Origin: Limibacterium fermenti
GTDB lineage: Bacteria; Bacteroidota; Bacteroidia; Bacteroidales; Dysgonomonadaceae
DNA: 64,000 bases
Assembly: GCF_041902845.1 (NCBI RefSeq)
Contig: NZ_CP159486.1
Span: 3,596,001 to 3,660,000, forward strand
Direction: 5' to 3'
Shown: piece after piece, positions 8,807-17,575 of the stretch
Position numbering within the stretch: position 1 is the first letter of the stretch
How the letters are laid out: every line of letters begins with the position of its first letter
Position numbers and translations under genes: made by a program
Notes under the pieces: model-generated
Database searches by the model: none
What the model was told of the DNA's origin: nothing
The model's input: the letters and a program-made list of their open reading frames with translations, nothing else

Positions 8807-10042
8807 ATGAGCGAAATCATTCAGAACTCCTCCCAACGCAAAGAAATGCTCCGGCATTTATTGCTCCGCCTTCATGAAGGCGAAGCTCCCGACGTGCTCC
8901 GTAAAAGGCTGATAGAAGTATTACGGTCCATCCCTTACAACGAGGTGGTCGAGGTAGAACAAGAACTCATCAATAGCGGCGCATTGTCCGAAAATGAAAT
9001 TCTCGAGTTCTGCGACCTGCACACTGCGGTATTAGACGGGAGCATCGATCTAGAAGACGCGAAAACCATTCCGCCCGGACATCCGGTGGATACATTCAAA
9101 AAAGAGAATGAAGCCTTGAAAGCGGAAGTGAATAAGCTTGTCAGTTTGTTCAACGGTATATCTTCGCTCTCCGAAGACCATTTGCCCGGCTACATTTTAC
9201 AACTGAGGACCGGATTCAATAACCTGTGGGATGTCGATAAACATTACAAACGAAAAGAATACCTCCTGTTTCCCTATCTGGAGAAACATCTCATCACCGG
9301 CCCGCCTAAAGTGATGTGGGGCAAACATGACGAGATACGCAGCTTGCTGAAGAATGCATCCGAGGCATTGGCATCACCGATATCGACCGCCGAAGAGATG
9401 GCCTCTGTCATTCAGTTGGTGCTCTTCCCCGCCGTTGAAATGCTCGACGGAATGATTATGAAAGAAGAGCAAATTCTCCTGCCGATGGCCATGGATACGC
9501 TTTCGGAGGAAGAATGGTATAAGATATATCACGAAACGCCTGAGTTCGGCTATTGCCTGTTCGATCCCGAAGACGAGTGGAAACCGGAGAACGTAACCCC
9601 TGCCGCGCACGAATATGTTACAGCCGATGCTATCCGTCTATCTTCCGGAGCATTCGATCTGTCGGAACTGGAAGCGCTTTTTCTGCATTTGCCGATCGAT
9701 ATTACCTTTGTCGATAAAAACGATAAGGTCCGTTTCTTCTCTCACAGTCCCAAGCGTGTGTTCGAACGCAACCGCTCCATTCTCGGACGCGATGTGCGCA
9801 TGTGCCATCCGCCCGGTAGCGTACATGTGGTAGAACAAATCATTCGCGATTTCAAGAGCGGAAAGGAAAATAAAGCCGCGTTCTGGATTTCGAACTTCAA
9901 AGGCCGTTTTGTGTATATCGAATATTCCGCCGTACGGGGAAAAGACAATGAATATCTCGGCGTAGTGGAGGTCACACAAGACATTACGTCCTTACGTCAA
10001 TTGGAAGGAGATCAACGGTTGTTGTCGTATGAACAGAAATAA
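8807..10042 (+). CDS. DUF438 / hemerythrin-like / PAS-domain protein
   Basis: 411 residues, probably cytoplasmic. The DUF438 helical domain occupies about residues 8-80 (HLLLRLHEGEAPDVLRKRL), a hemerythrin-type four-helix bundle about 110-235 (HLPGYI, HYKRKEYLLFPYLEKH, WGKHDEIR, KEEQILLPM supply the His/Glu ligands of a di-iron centre), and a PAS domain about 270-405 (IDITFVDKNDKVRFFS, WISNFKGRFVYIEYSAV). This architecture is known in anaerobes and is linked to sensing or repair under NO or oxygen stress, like ScdA/YtfE. It overlaps the next gene by 14 bases, indicating translational coupling, and lies in the operator-controlled operon. It has no output kinase or DNA-binding domain, so it may be an enzyme or a di-iron scavenger rather than a classical sensor. 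Confidence 0.88.
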   Translation: MSEIIQNSSQRKEMLRHLLLRLHEGEAPDVLRKRLIEVLRSIPYNEVVEVEQELINSGALSENEILEFCDLHTAVLDGSIDLEDAKTIPPGHPVDTFKKENEALKAEVNKLVSLFNGISSLSEDHLPGYILQLRTGFNNLWDVDKHYKRKEYLLFPYLEKHLITGPPKVMWGKHDEIRSLLKNASEALASPISTAEEMASVIQLVLFPAVEMLDGMIMKEEQILLPMAMDTLSEEEWYKIYHETPEFGYCLFDPEDEWKPENVTPAAHEYVTADAIRLSSGAFDLSELEALFLHLPIDITFVDKNDKVRFFSHSPKRVFERNRSILGRDVRMCHPPGSVHVVEQIIRDFKSGKENKAAFWISNFKGRFVYIEYSAVRGKDNEYLGVVEVTQDITSLRQLEGDQRLLSYEQK

Positions 10043-10559
10043 GACCGATATCACTCCCGATACCAAAGTGGGAGAATTACTCGACGACTATCCGGAACTG
10101 GAAAGTCTGTTGCGACGCTTTTCCCCTGCCTTTTCGGCGTTGAAGAATCCGGTATTGCGAAAGACGGTAGCGCGCGTTACGTCCCTGCAACAAGCCGCTA
10201 AAGTCGGGAATGCCGATGTGGTGGAAATGGTCAATGCCTTACGGAAAGAGGCCGGACTTGCAGCGTTGGAAGATCGATTTTGTTCCGATGACACGGGCGT
10301 AGAGGTTCCTGTAGCAGACAAAGCGCCCGATACGCGGGTCACCCACACGTTGGACGTCAGGCCATTGATTCAAGCGGGGGAACATCCCAAAGAAGCGGTA
10401 TTATCGCTCGCCGGTCGCTTACAGAAAGGCGAGTGCCTGCTCTTTATTGCGCCTTTTCCACCTCTGCCGCTGATCGATCTGCTGAAAAAGAAAGGATTCA
10501 CCGTAACCATGCTCGCTCCACACGACGGAGCCGTGCACACATTCGTAGAACGGAGATAA
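10029..10559 (+). CDS. DUF1858-domain protein with a DUF2249-like C-terminus
   Basis: 176 residues. The N-terminal part (about 5-65) has the DUF1858 pattern DTKVGELLDDYPELESLLRR, normally found with hemerythrin/ScdA-type iron-sulfur repair proteins. The C-terminal part (about 108-172) looks like the DUF2249/TusA-like fold (LDVRPLIQAGEHPKEAV, LIDLLKKKGFTVTML). The gene starts within the end of the preceding gene. I infer that it partners with the hemerythrin protein. No catalytic motif is visible. Confidence 0.78.
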   Translation: MNRNKTDITPDTKVGELLDDYPELESLLRRFSPAFSALKNPVLRKTVARVTSLQQAAKVGNADVVEMVNALRKEAGLAALEDRFCSDDTGVEVPVADKAPDTRVTHTLDVRPLIQAGEHPKEAVLSLAGRLQKGECLLFIAPFPPLPLIDLLKKKGFTVTMLAPHDGAVHTFVERR

Positions 10560-10565
10560 TGAAAT

Positions 10566-10739
10566 TTACAGACGAATACTGCATGCATCACGAATTTTTC
10601 GAATACTCGAAGCAGAATGTATAATATCGAGTACTTCAATACGTTTATCCGTGATACGATAAATTATCAAATGAGAATCCATGACAATATTTCGATATAT
10701 CCGGTTTTTGGTTGTGAGGTGACGGCATTCGGGATAAAC
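10566..10739 (-). pseudogene. RelE/ParE-family toxin remnant (C-terminal part)
   Basis: An open frame of 57 codons without a start, ending at TAA 10566-10568. It reads like the C-terminal half of a RelE/ParE toxin: YPECRHL, then RIYRNIVMDSHLIIYRIT, then IEVLDIIHSASSIRK. The first third of such toxins is absent. The frame upstream belongs to the antitoxin-like ORF at 10667-10903, which runs into this stretch in another frame, so a deletion or frameshift seems to have joined the two. It is probably inactive. Confidence 0.65.
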
Positions 10740-10903
10740 TCTCCATCTTCAATATGGTGGATATGTTCCCACCATTCTTGTTGTGTTCCGTGAAAAGGGA
10801 CATTGGGATTTCCCTCTGGGAGCGGCGATGTGTTCCGGTAAGCAGCGGTAGGCTCTTCTAATTTATTGACTTGTTTATCAGTTGATTTTAATTTCTTTGA
10901 CAT
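10667..10903 (-). CDS. Small hypothetical protein, possible truncated antitoxin fusion
   Basis: 78 residues, charged, with a WWEHIHHIEDGEF segment resembling the C-terminal toxin-binding tail of some RelB/ParD-type antitoxins. Its own last 15 or so residues are encoded by the toxin remnant in the wrong frame. I do not recognise the N-terminus. It may be a decayed antitoxin of the locus whose toxin fragment lies at 10566-10739. The coding status is uncertain. Confidence 0.4.
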   Translation of the reverse strand: MSKKLKSTDKQVNKLEEPTAAYRNTSPLPEGNPNVPFHGTQQEWWEHIHHIEDGEFIPNAVTSQPKTGYIEILSWILI

Positions 10904-10944
10904 AACTGAATCATTTTGATATAACGCAAAGTTGGCAATAAATT

Positions 10945-11526
10945 CTATTTCTTAATAAGATTAATGAATTCTTCTCGGGTTTTCTGCTGATTAAATACCC
11001 CCGTAAAGTCCGAAGTCGTCGTAACGGAATGCTGCTTTTCCACACCGCGCATTTGCATACACATGTGTTGCGCTTCAATGACGACCATGACCCCCATCGG
11101 GTTCAGTGTTTTCTGGATACATTCTTTGATTTGCGTCGTCAACCGTTCCTGCACCTGCAAGCGATGAGCATAGACATCTACCACACGGGCTATTTTACTC
11201 AATCCCGTGATATACTCGTTGGGGATATAGGCGACATGGGCTTTACCGAAAAAAGGTAACATGTGATGTTCGCATAACGAAAAGATATCGATATCTTTCA
11301 CGATGACCATTTGTCGATAATTCTCTTTGAACAGGGCCGAACGCAATATCTTCTCCGGATCCTGACGGTATCCCCGCGTGAGGTATTGCATCGCTTTGGC
11401 GACACGCTGAGGGGTTTTTAGAAGGCCCTCCCGTTCCACATCTTCACCGAGGATCGTAATAATTTCACGCATGTGATCCGCCAGCGCGGACACACCGTTC
11501 TCATCTTGCAGTTCTTCCGACAACAT
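10945..11526 (-). CDS. folE: GTP cyclohydrolase I
   Basis: 193 residues. It converts GTP to 7,8-dihydroneopterin triphosphate, the first step of folate and pterin synthesis, as a cytoplasmic homodecamer. The family signatures are present: zinc-binding FSLCEHHMLPF and CMQMRGV, the motif SKIARVVDVYAHRLQVQERLT, and the C-terminal TTTSDFTGVF. It is last in a minus-strand series DUF1599 - DoxX-like - tpiA - SPOR - folE, 24 bases after the SPOR gene. The length is normal. Confidence 0.96.
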   Translation of the reverse strand: MLSEELQDENGVSALADHMREIITILGEDVEREGLLKTPQRVAKAMQYLTRGYRQDPEKILRSALFKENYRQMVIVKDIDIFSLCEHHMLPFFGKAHVAYIPNEYITGLSKIARVVDVYAHRLQVQERLTTQIKECIQKTLNPMGVMVVIEAQHMCMQMRGVEKQHSVTTTSDFTGVFNQQKTREEFINLIKK

Positions 11527-11550
11527 TCTAATAGGGATTAATTGGGGGTT

Positions 11551-12072
11551 TTATTCTCCTTGAACCGGTATTTTCACTTCATCGACCACAATATACATTT
11601 CTTTTCCGAAGGCCGGAAGCTTACGTTGCATTTCATGCATCACGGCATTGGCTTCGTCGCGCGACCTGAAATTGCCGACCCGCAAGCGCCAAAAAGGGGA
11701 GTCGAATAAAACCACCGTTTCGAGTTCCGGAAAGGATCCGTTTATTAACTGTTGCTTATAGTAAGCTTCGTTTTTCGAAGTACGCTGGTTGTTTCCGGCA
11801 AAAGCTTGTATTTTAAAACCACGCATCCTCACGTATTGTTCCGCTCCATCGCGTGAAGAATAGACTTTCCGTGGTGGGGCCATGGGACGACCGAGAACCT
11901 CGCGGATACTCTCGTCTTCGTATACGGTGACTTCCCCTTTGCCGCGCACATCCGTATTCAAAGCATCCAGAATCGCTTTGTGGTGCTTGGTTTGTTGCGC
12001 ATATCCGGACACGGCAAGCGCCAAGAACAAAAACAACACCGCCGTGAATTTATACTGTATTTGCATAGTCAT
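11551..12072 (-). CDS. SPOR-domain periplasmic protein
   Basis: 173 residues with a signal peptide (hydrophobic residues 8-24, then GYAQQ, a plausible signal peptidase I site). The C-terminal 85 residues form a SPOR domain (RGFKIQAFAGNNQ, FWRLRVGNFRSRDEAN), which binds denuded peptidoglycan glycan strands. The role in cell-wall or division processes is inferred from the domain. It sits 68 bases after tpiA and just before folE. CAAAGATA at 12080-12087, the complement of a TAnnTTTG box, lies directly upstream, so a promoter may be this close to the start and the second ATG (12066) may be used. Confidence 0.88.
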   Translation of the reverse strand: MTMQIQYKFTAVLFLFLALAVSGYAQQTKHHKAILDALNTDVRGKGEVTVYEDESIREVLGRPMAPPRKVYSSRDGAEQYVRMRGFKIQAFAGNNQRTSKNEAYYKQQLINGSFPELETVVLFDSPFWRLRVGNFRSRDEANAVMHEMQRKLPAFGKEMYIVVDEVKIPVQGE

Positions 12073-12140
12073 TTTTCCACAAAGATATGGAAATACCGCA
12101 GATACCAGGAGTATCTGCGGTAAAAAATTCCGTAAAACAA

Positions 12141-12896
12141 TTAAAAAGCTTCAATGATGGGCAGAAACTTTTCAACACCCAACGAAGCACCTCCGATTAA
12201 TCCGCCATCCACATCGGGATTGGAAAACAGCTCTTTTGCATTGGATGCATTCGCGCTCCCGCCATACAGGATGGAGGTATTATCCGCAATTTCCTTGCCA
12301 TATTTTTCAACCAGCGTTTTGCGGATAAAGGCATGCATTTCCTGAGCTTGATCGGCCGTAGCGGTCTTTCCTGTTCCGATAGCCCATACGGGTTCATAAG
12401 CCAGGACGATCTTCGCGAAATCTTCCGAGGAAAGATCGAACAAGGAAGCACGGATTTGGCCTTTTACCACCTCGAAGTGGTTACCGGATTCTCTTTCTTC
12501 CAGCACTTCTCCGACACAGAAGATGGGGGTAAGACCGTTATCGAGCGCCAACCGTACTTTTTCCTTCAAGATTTCCGGCGTTTCGTGATAGTAAGCCCGG
12601 CGTTCGCTGTGACCCAGAATGACATACGTAGCTCCGGTAGAAGCGACCATCGCAGCCGATACCTCTCCCGTATACGCGCCCGATACTTTGTCGGCGCAGT
12701 TTTGGGCGGCGACACCTATTTTGTTTTTGTCCACCACACCGGCGACGCTTGCCAAATGAATGAACGGGGTCCCGATAATGACATCGCAGTTCAATGTCTT
12801 ACCTTTCAACGCCTCGTTCAAGTCTTTTGCCAATGTCACTCCTTCTTGCAGGGTTTTGTTCATTTTCCAATTACCTGCTACAATGTTTTTTCTCAT
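12141..12896 (-). CDS. tpiA: Triose-phosphate isomerase
   Basis: 251 residues. It interconverts dihydroxyacetone phosphate and glyceraldehyde 3-phosphate in glycolysis and gluconeogenesis as a cytoplasmic TIM-barrel dimer. Catalytic Lys in GNWKMNK (residue 12), His in ILGHSERR, Glu in LAYEPVWAIGTG and the phosphate-binding YGGSANASNA are all present. It starts 17 bases after the DoxX-like gene ends, so the two are probably cotranscribed. Confidence 0.97.
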   Translation of the reverse strand: MRKNIVAGNWKMNKTLQEGVTLAKDLNEALKGKTLNCDVIIGTPFIHLASVAGVVDKNKIGVAAQNCADKVSGAYTGEVSAAMVASTGATYVILGHSERRAYYHETPEILKEKVRLALDNGLTPIFCVGEVLEERESGNHFEVVKGQIRASLFDLSSEDFAKIVLAYEPVWAIGTGKTATADQAQEMHAFIRKTLVEKYGKEIADNTSILYGGSANASNAKELFSNPDVDGGLIGGASLGVEKFLPIIEAF

Positions 12897-12913
12897 ACGT
12901 TTTTACTTTTTAT

Positions 12914-14212
12914 TTATTTATATTTCTTTGTATAGAATGTTCTATCTATTACTTTAATAAGGACTAAGGGGACGATAAACAGCAAAATAATCACAGCCAA
13001 TGTGCGGCGATCACGTGCAGAGGTATTTTCGACCCTTGCAAAAGAAGCTTCTTCCAAACGCGGGGGAAGTTGTTCGAGCGACGGAACATCGCGATCATCC
13101 CATTCATGGAGGATCACGCCGTTTTTCAGCAACAGTAATCCCGGGTTGGAACGGATCATCGTTTTCAGCATCCGCTCATCGGCATGGGCAAATGAGAAAG
13201 AAGCCTTGTGCTCACGGCTCCACGTATCGATAACCGATGCCGACGATGAAGTGAGACAATAAAACGAATACCCTTTATCCGAAGCATATTCCGCCAGGGC
13301 GCTAAAACGCCCCAGATACTTCAAATGCATTTCTTCCAAATCATACGCAATCATCAGGAAGGTGTAGGAAGAATCCGAGAGAATCTGTTGCGTAATATCT
13401 CCCGCCGGAAGAAGTTGCCCGGATAAGCTGTCCGGCATTAACATTTCGACGGCAAAGTCTTCTATCGCGGGTTTCACGCCTTCTTTGATCAAGCGGGTTT
13501 CCATATCGACAAACGTCCATGTAGAATCATTCCAGGGATAGTTCTCTTCCGAGAATGTTTGTTGCTTGCCGTCTTTGCGATAAATAAAAACCGTTTCGTA
13601 CACATCGCCCTCTTCCGGATCGACTTCCATCAGTCGGGGAATATCAGCCCCTATCTTATAAGCTCTGAAGTCGAAAACCGGTAACGTATAGCTATTATAC
13701 AGCGCGAATCCAAATCCGAAAAGCACGCAAAACAAAGCTGCAATCCAAGCCGTTTTCGGGGAAAACAGCGGAACCATGCGGTGACGGAAGATAACCAACA
13801 GGATGGCGGCAGCCAGCAGTACCACATTCTTATAAAATGTCGCCCAATTACTGATAATAAATGCATCGCCGAAACAACCGCAGTCCTCGACCGGATTAGC
13901 CAATGCAATCCATAAGGTGAGGGGGGTGAAAAAAACCATAAACAACAGCACGCCGATAGTCGTCCATTTACGGTAAAGGCCCAACAGGATTCCGATCCCC
14001 AGCAAAAACTCGGCAACCGACAGCAAAATAGCAAGAGGCAGTGCCGTCGGGAAAAAAGCGGTCATATCGAATTCAATCAGATAATCCTGAATCTTATAGC
14101 AGAAGCCCAACGGATCGACCGCTTTTACAAATCCGGAAAAGGTAAAAGTCGCCCCGACAATGATTCGAGACAACCACACGGAGAGGGCTATTATCTTTTT
14201 CTTGAAACTCAT
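12914..14212 (-). CDS. DoxX-like membrane protein with a C-terminal soluble domain (BT_3928-type)
   Basis: 432 residues. The N-terminal 170 residues hold at least four hydrophobic helices of the DoxX/MauE type (SRIIVGATFTFSGFVKAVDP, then a CGCFG motif near residue 112 typical of MauE-like redox membrane proteins). Residues about 190-405 form a soluble region, and a last transmembrane helix lies near 408-425. The central part of the soluble region looks thioredoxin-like, but the active-site CxxC is absent. It overlaps the DUF1599 gene by 4 bases (ATGA) and precedes tpiA. A redox or respiratory-chain role is suggested only by the MauE likeness. Confidence 0.82.
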   Translation of the reverse strand: MSFKKKIIALSVWLSRIIVGATFTFSGFVKAVDPLGFCYKIQDYLIEFDMTAFFPTALPLAILLSVAEFLLGIGILLGLYRKWTTIGVLLFMVFFTPLTLWIALANPVEDCGCFGDAFIISNWATFYKNVVLLAAAILLVIFRHRMVPLFSPKTAWIAALFCVLFGFGFALYNSYTLPVFDFRAYKIGADIPRLMEVDPEEGDVYETVFIYRKDGKQQTFSEENYPWNDSTWTFVDMETRLIKEGVKPAIEDFAVEMLMPDSLSGQLLPAGDITQQILSDSSYTFLMIAYDLEEMHLKYLGRFSALAEYASDKGYSFYCLTSSSASVIDTWSREHKASFSFAHADERMLKTMIRSNPGLLLLKNGVILHEWDDRDVPSLEQLPPRLEEASFARVENTSARDRRTLAVIILLFIVPLVLIKVIDRTFYTKKYK

Positions 14213-14775
14213 TGTGGCATATCTTCAAAATGCAATTTAATCAAACCGAAAAGAGCATAATTAATCATATCCCTGTAGTTGGCATCGATACCTTCCGAAA
14301 TCAGGGTTTTGCCTTCATTGCTCTCGATCTCTTTCGTACGATATATTTTCATCAAAATAAGATCGGTATACGAACTGATGCGCATACTTCGCCACGCCTC
14401 GTCATAGTCGTGATTCTTCGCATACATCAACTCTTTGGCCCCGGTAATATGGCGGTCATACAACTGAAGCGCTTCTTCGACGGACAGATCGATCCGGTCG
14501 GAGTAACCCTTCTCGAGTTGTATCAAACCGATGACACTGTAATTAACAATTCCGATAAATTCGGGAAAGATCCCTTCATCGACTTTATTTTCTTTTTTGA
14601 TTTCCAGAGAACGGATCCGGTTGGCTTTGATATATATCTGATCGGTAACGGATTCCGGACGGAGAATACGCCACGAAGCGCCGTAATCTTGCAGTTTCTT
14701 TTGAAACACATTACGGCAGATGGCTATAACTTCTTCAAATTGTTTATTGGTGACGTCCATTTCCTGAGTATCCAT
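14209..14775 (-). CDS. DUF1599-domain protein
   Basis: 188 residues with two tandem repeats of the DUF1599 motif: KLQDYGASWRILRP at about residues 31-44 and AKNHDYDEAWRSMR at about 118-131. This domain (nucleotide modification associated domain 1) is known from gene context to be linked to modified nucleotides, but its biochemical role here is not established. It is the first gene of the minus-strand operon leading to tpiA, with TATATTTG (complement of 14800-14807) as a plausible -7 box 25 bases upstream of the ATG. The IS110 element is inserted directly upstream and may have separated it from distal promoter elements. Confidence 0.85.
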   Translation of the reverse strand: MDTQEMDVTNKQFEEVIAICRNVFQKKLQDYGASWRILRPESVTDQIYIKANRIRSLEIKKENKVDEGIFPEFIGIVNYSVIGLIQLEKGYSDRIDLSVEEALQLYDRHITGAKELMYAKNHDYDEAWRSMRISSYTDLILMKIYRTKEIESNEGKTLISEGIDANYRDMINYALFGLIKLHFEDMPQ

Positions 14776-14949
14776 CTATTTTTTCTAAAAACAATCAAAC
14801 AAATATACATAAAAGTATACACATATACACAGACCCATAAAAATTGAGTGTTCTGTTTGAGTCCGTTTGGGCCGGTTTTACACATTGATTTGAAATAAGC
14901 CACAACTTTCTCTATATTTGAAGATCATTAACCACTAAAATATTCAATA

Positions 14950-16158
14950 ATGAAAAAAGTATGTGGCTTAGATGTGCACAAAGATAATATATTCTGTGCA
15001 ATCTACAATGGAGAGAGTCATTCTCAAGTGAAAGAATATGCAACGCTGACCCCTGCAATCTATTCGATGGGTGAGTACCTGCAGTCGGAAGAGGTGGAGG
15101 AGGTGGCCCTGGAAAGCACGGGTATCTACTGGATTGCCGTGTGGGACATATTCTACGAGATGGGGTTCAAGTTGACGCTTGTCAACCCGTACCTGATCAA
15201 ACAGATGCCGGGTCGTAAGAGCGACATCAAGGATGCCCAGTGGATAGCCAGCCTGTTGCACAAGGGCATGATGCGCGGCAGTTTCGTTCCTGCTCCCCTG
15301 ATACAGGAGTTGCGGGTCTATTCTCGCAAATACGGCAAGCTCAGGCAGCAGGTGACCCGTGTGCTGACGTGTATGGACGCCATCCTGGTAAAGGCAGGTA
15401 TCCGGGCGAGCAGTTGCCTGAGCAGTATCAGCACGAAAAGTTTCATGGGTATCGTCGAGGCGCTGATAGCCGGATGGACAGACCCGGGCTATCTTGTAAG
15501 CCTGGTGTACGGGAACAGGAAAAACAAGCAGAGCGGGAAATTAAAGGAGGCCCTTAGGGGCAATATCAGGGCGCACCACCGCCAGGAATTGTCCTGGGCG
15601 AAACAGGAGTATGACATATACCAGTTGCAGATATCGGAATGTCTGTCACAAATGGAGCGGATATGTGGCCTACATTTTGCGTTGCCGGTAAATCTTTTAC
15701 AAACCATTCCGGGAATAAGCCGGATAGCGGCGATGACCATAATAGCCGAAACGGGTGGGGATATGAGTGTCTTTGAAAATAGCGGCAAGATTGTCGGATG
15801 GGCGGGATTGCGCCCGAGGAATGATGAAAGCGCCGGCAAATACAAGAGCACCGCTACCACCAAAGGCAACAAGTACCTGCGTTCGATCCTGGTACAGGTC
15901 TCCTGGGCGGCTTCCCGGTCGAAGGGTTCGTTTTTCAAGGAAAAGTTCCAACGCATGACCATGCGCAAGCCAAGGAAAAAGGCTCTGGTCGCCATAGCAA
16001 GGAAACTGCTCGTTGTCATATGGAACGTGCTCAAGCACACCAGGCAATACGATCCCCGGCTGGCCCCTGTTTACGATCCGGTGAAGATGAAAGCCCGGCT
16101 CGCATATTACAAGAAGGAGTACGAAAAAACAGCGAACATACTGAATATTAATCTATAA
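14950..16158 (+). CDS. IS110-family transposase (DEDD recombinase)
   Basis: 402 residues. The N-terminal RuvC-like DEDD domain has D8 (CGLDVHKD), E55 (ALESTGIYW) and D92/D95 (KSDIKDAQ). The C-terminal transposase domain has the helix-hairpin-helix-like TIPGISRIAAMTIIAETG and the conserved NSGKIVGWAGLRP with its serine-containing region (RNDESAGK). Both domains are complete, so the element could be active. IS110 enzymes are guided by a bridge RNA encoded in the element's own non-coding end. It lies in the opposite direction to the flanking genes. Confidence 0.95.
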   Translation: MKKVCGLDVHKDNIFCAIYNGESHSQVKEYATLTPAIYSMGEYLQSEEVEEVALESTGIYWIAVWDIFYEMGFKLTLVNPYLIKQMPGRKSDIKDAQWIASLLHKGMMRGSFVPAPLIQELRVYSRKYGKLRQQVTRVLTCMDAILVKAGIRASSCLSSISTKSFMGIVEALIAGWTDPGYLVSLVYGNRKNKQSGKLKEALRGNIRAHHRQELSWAKQEYDIYQLQISECLSQMERICGLHFALPVNLLQTIPGISRIAAMTIIAETGGDMSVFENSGKIVGWAGLRPRNDESAGKYKSTATTKGNKYLRSILVQVSWAASRSKGSFFKEKFQRMTMRKPRKKALVAIARKLLVVIWNVLKHTRQYDPRLAPVYDPVKMKARLAYYKKEYEKTANILNINL

Positions 16159-16164
16159 TACAAG

Positions 16165-16410
16165 CGTAAAGGCCGGGTAACTTTGTGGTGGCTCAAGACC
16201 CCGTTTACAAATAGGCCAATGTCACAGTCGTCCCTGAAACGACCTCAAGAACACAGACCGGGGTTAATGCTGCTCCCAATAAGAGAAGACAAGCCCGCAG
16301 AAGAAAATCGCATATCGGAAGGCGTCACCGCGTCTTTGCCTGCAACCTTGTGGGTAGGGTGATTTATGCCTGTATCCAAACATCTTTCTCTATTTAGCTC
16401 CATTTTTCTT
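16165..16410 (+). ncRNA. Candidate bridge RNA in the IS110 right end
   Basis: About 250 bases without an ORF follow the transposase stop inside the element. Several stems can be seen: ACCCCG (about 16199) with CGGGGT (about 16261), enclosing a GTCGT-ccctgaa-ACGAC hairpin near 16226-16243, and a GGCG/CGC hairpin near 16320. In IS1111-type elements the bridge RNA with its target- and donor-binding loops is encoded downstream of the transposase gene. The RNA ends are not defined here, and the guide loops have not been matched to flanks. Confidence 0.4.
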
Positions 16411-16443
16411 TGAATATGGGGGGAATTTATAGAAGAAAGATAC

Positions 16444-16480
16444 AAAAAAAAAGGTACAACATTGTATATTGTACCTTTTT
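16444..16480. terminator. Bidirectional terminator downstream of the M23 peptidase gene
   Basis: AGGTACAA (16452-16459) pairs with TTGTACCT (16469-16476). Eight As precede the stem on the plus strand and Ts follow it, so U-tracts are available in both directions. It serves the minus-strand peptidase gene ending at 16503 and marks the outer limit of the IS110 element. Confidence 0.85.
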
Positions 16481-16502
16481 CTGAAAAATGTTGAATTTGG
16501 GC

Positions 16503-17528
16503 TTATGAAATACGAATAGATTTACCTACACGTAACGTAGTTCTTCTCGACAGATTATTTAACGAGCACAATTTCCTAATCGAGACGCCATATCGTTGAG
16601 CAATTGCACCTAATGTATCGCCCCGTTTAATGCGGTGATATTTTACGTTACCCGATACATATTTATTCGTTTTGGCGGAAGGTGCTTTATGAATCGCTAC
16701 ATCCCTGTCGCTTCTTATAATAGATTTGCTGCTGCGCGAAGTCTTTTTGTAAGAAGAGTTCGTAACCAGATATTCGTCACGATGGCAGACTTTATTTTGA
16801 AAATCGATAATAAAATTGGGATTGATGGGTTTTCCAAGGAATCGTGTTTCAAAGTGAAGGTGGGATCCGAAAGAGCGGCCGGTATTGCCGGCTAAGGCGA
16901 TGGGGTCTCCCGAACGGACAAAATCGTTTTCATTTACCAGGAACTTTGACAAGTGTCCGTATACGATTTCGAGACCATTTATATGCCGGATAACGACATA
17001 ATAACCATATCCCCTTCGCTCGAACTGTTTTACCCGTACTTTACCGTCGAAAGCGGCATAAATGGTATCGCCTGTTTGCGCTTTCAAGTCGATTCCGTAA
17101 TGATATCGGCGGCTGCCCCGTCTTCCGAAGTTCGACGTCATGTATCCGTTGCAGGGCATGGTGAAGTTACTGAGATCGACCATAAACGAATCGGGGGCGT
17201 TTTGCAGGTTCCCATAAGCACTGACGTGACGGTTGGTCCACATACCCTGATAAATATCGTCAGCGGGAATTTCATTCGGATTGAAAGCCTCTCTTTCAGC
17301 TTCAGCCTCTTCAAGTACAGACAAATCCATTTTAAGCTTTAAACCGTCGACCATTAATGCCGAGGCACTACTTAAACTGGAACTGTGTAGTTGTTTATAG
17401 CCAACTTCCGGTCTCGATTTATCGGCATTCTTTTTATCAGCCGATTGAGAAAAAGCACTGAATGTTACAAACGTAAACGAGGCCAGTAACAAAGCGCTTG
17501 CTTTAGATAATAATTTTTTTCTCTCCAT
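16503..17528 (-). CDS. M23-family metallopeptidase with C-terminal LysM
   Basis: 341 residues with a signal peptide (hydrophobic residues 8-27). The LytM/M23 domain lies at about residues 130-245: SNFGRRGSRRYHYGID gives the zinc His and Asp, and GSHLHFETR the HxH. The C-terminal LysM module (about 296-341, HRIKRGDTLGAIAQRYGVSI) binds peptidoglycan. The product is probably a periplasmic DD-endopeptidase or a divisome activator. It lies 47 bases after ndk in the same direction, with a terminator following. It is complete. Confidence 0.93.
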   Translation of the reverse strand: MERKKLLSKASALLLASFTFVTFSAFSQSADKKNADKSRPEVGYKQLHSSSLSSASALMVDGLKLKMDLSVLEEAEAEREAFNPNEIPADDIYQGMWTNRHVSAYGNLQNAPDSFMVDLSNFTMPCNGYMTSNFGRRGSRRYHYGIDLKAQTGDTIYAAFDGKVRVKQFERRGYGYYVVIRHINGLEIVYGHLSKFLVNENDFVRSGDPIALAGNTGRSFGSHLHFETRFLGKPINPNFIIDFQNKVCHRDEYLVTNSSYKKTSRSSKSIIRSDRDVAIHKAPSAKTNKYVSGNVKYHRIKRGDTLGAIAQRYGVSIRKLCSLNNLSRRTTLRVGKSIRIS

Positions 17529-17575
17529 TCGTATTGTAAGCTGTTACATCTTCTGTTCAATTAAATAGGATTGTT

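Larger units (their letters stand above)
14825..16430 (+). mobile_element. IS110-family insertion sequence
   Basis: The element consists of the transposase gene (14950-16158), a short left end and a long structured right end. The limits are estimated from a short subterminal inverted repeat, CCCATA (14834-14839) against TATGGG (16415-16420), and from the terminator of the next gene at 16444. IS110 elements lack true terminal inverted repeats and usually make no target duplication; none is seen. The long right-hand non-coding end suggests the IS1111 subgroup. Confidence 0.75.
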
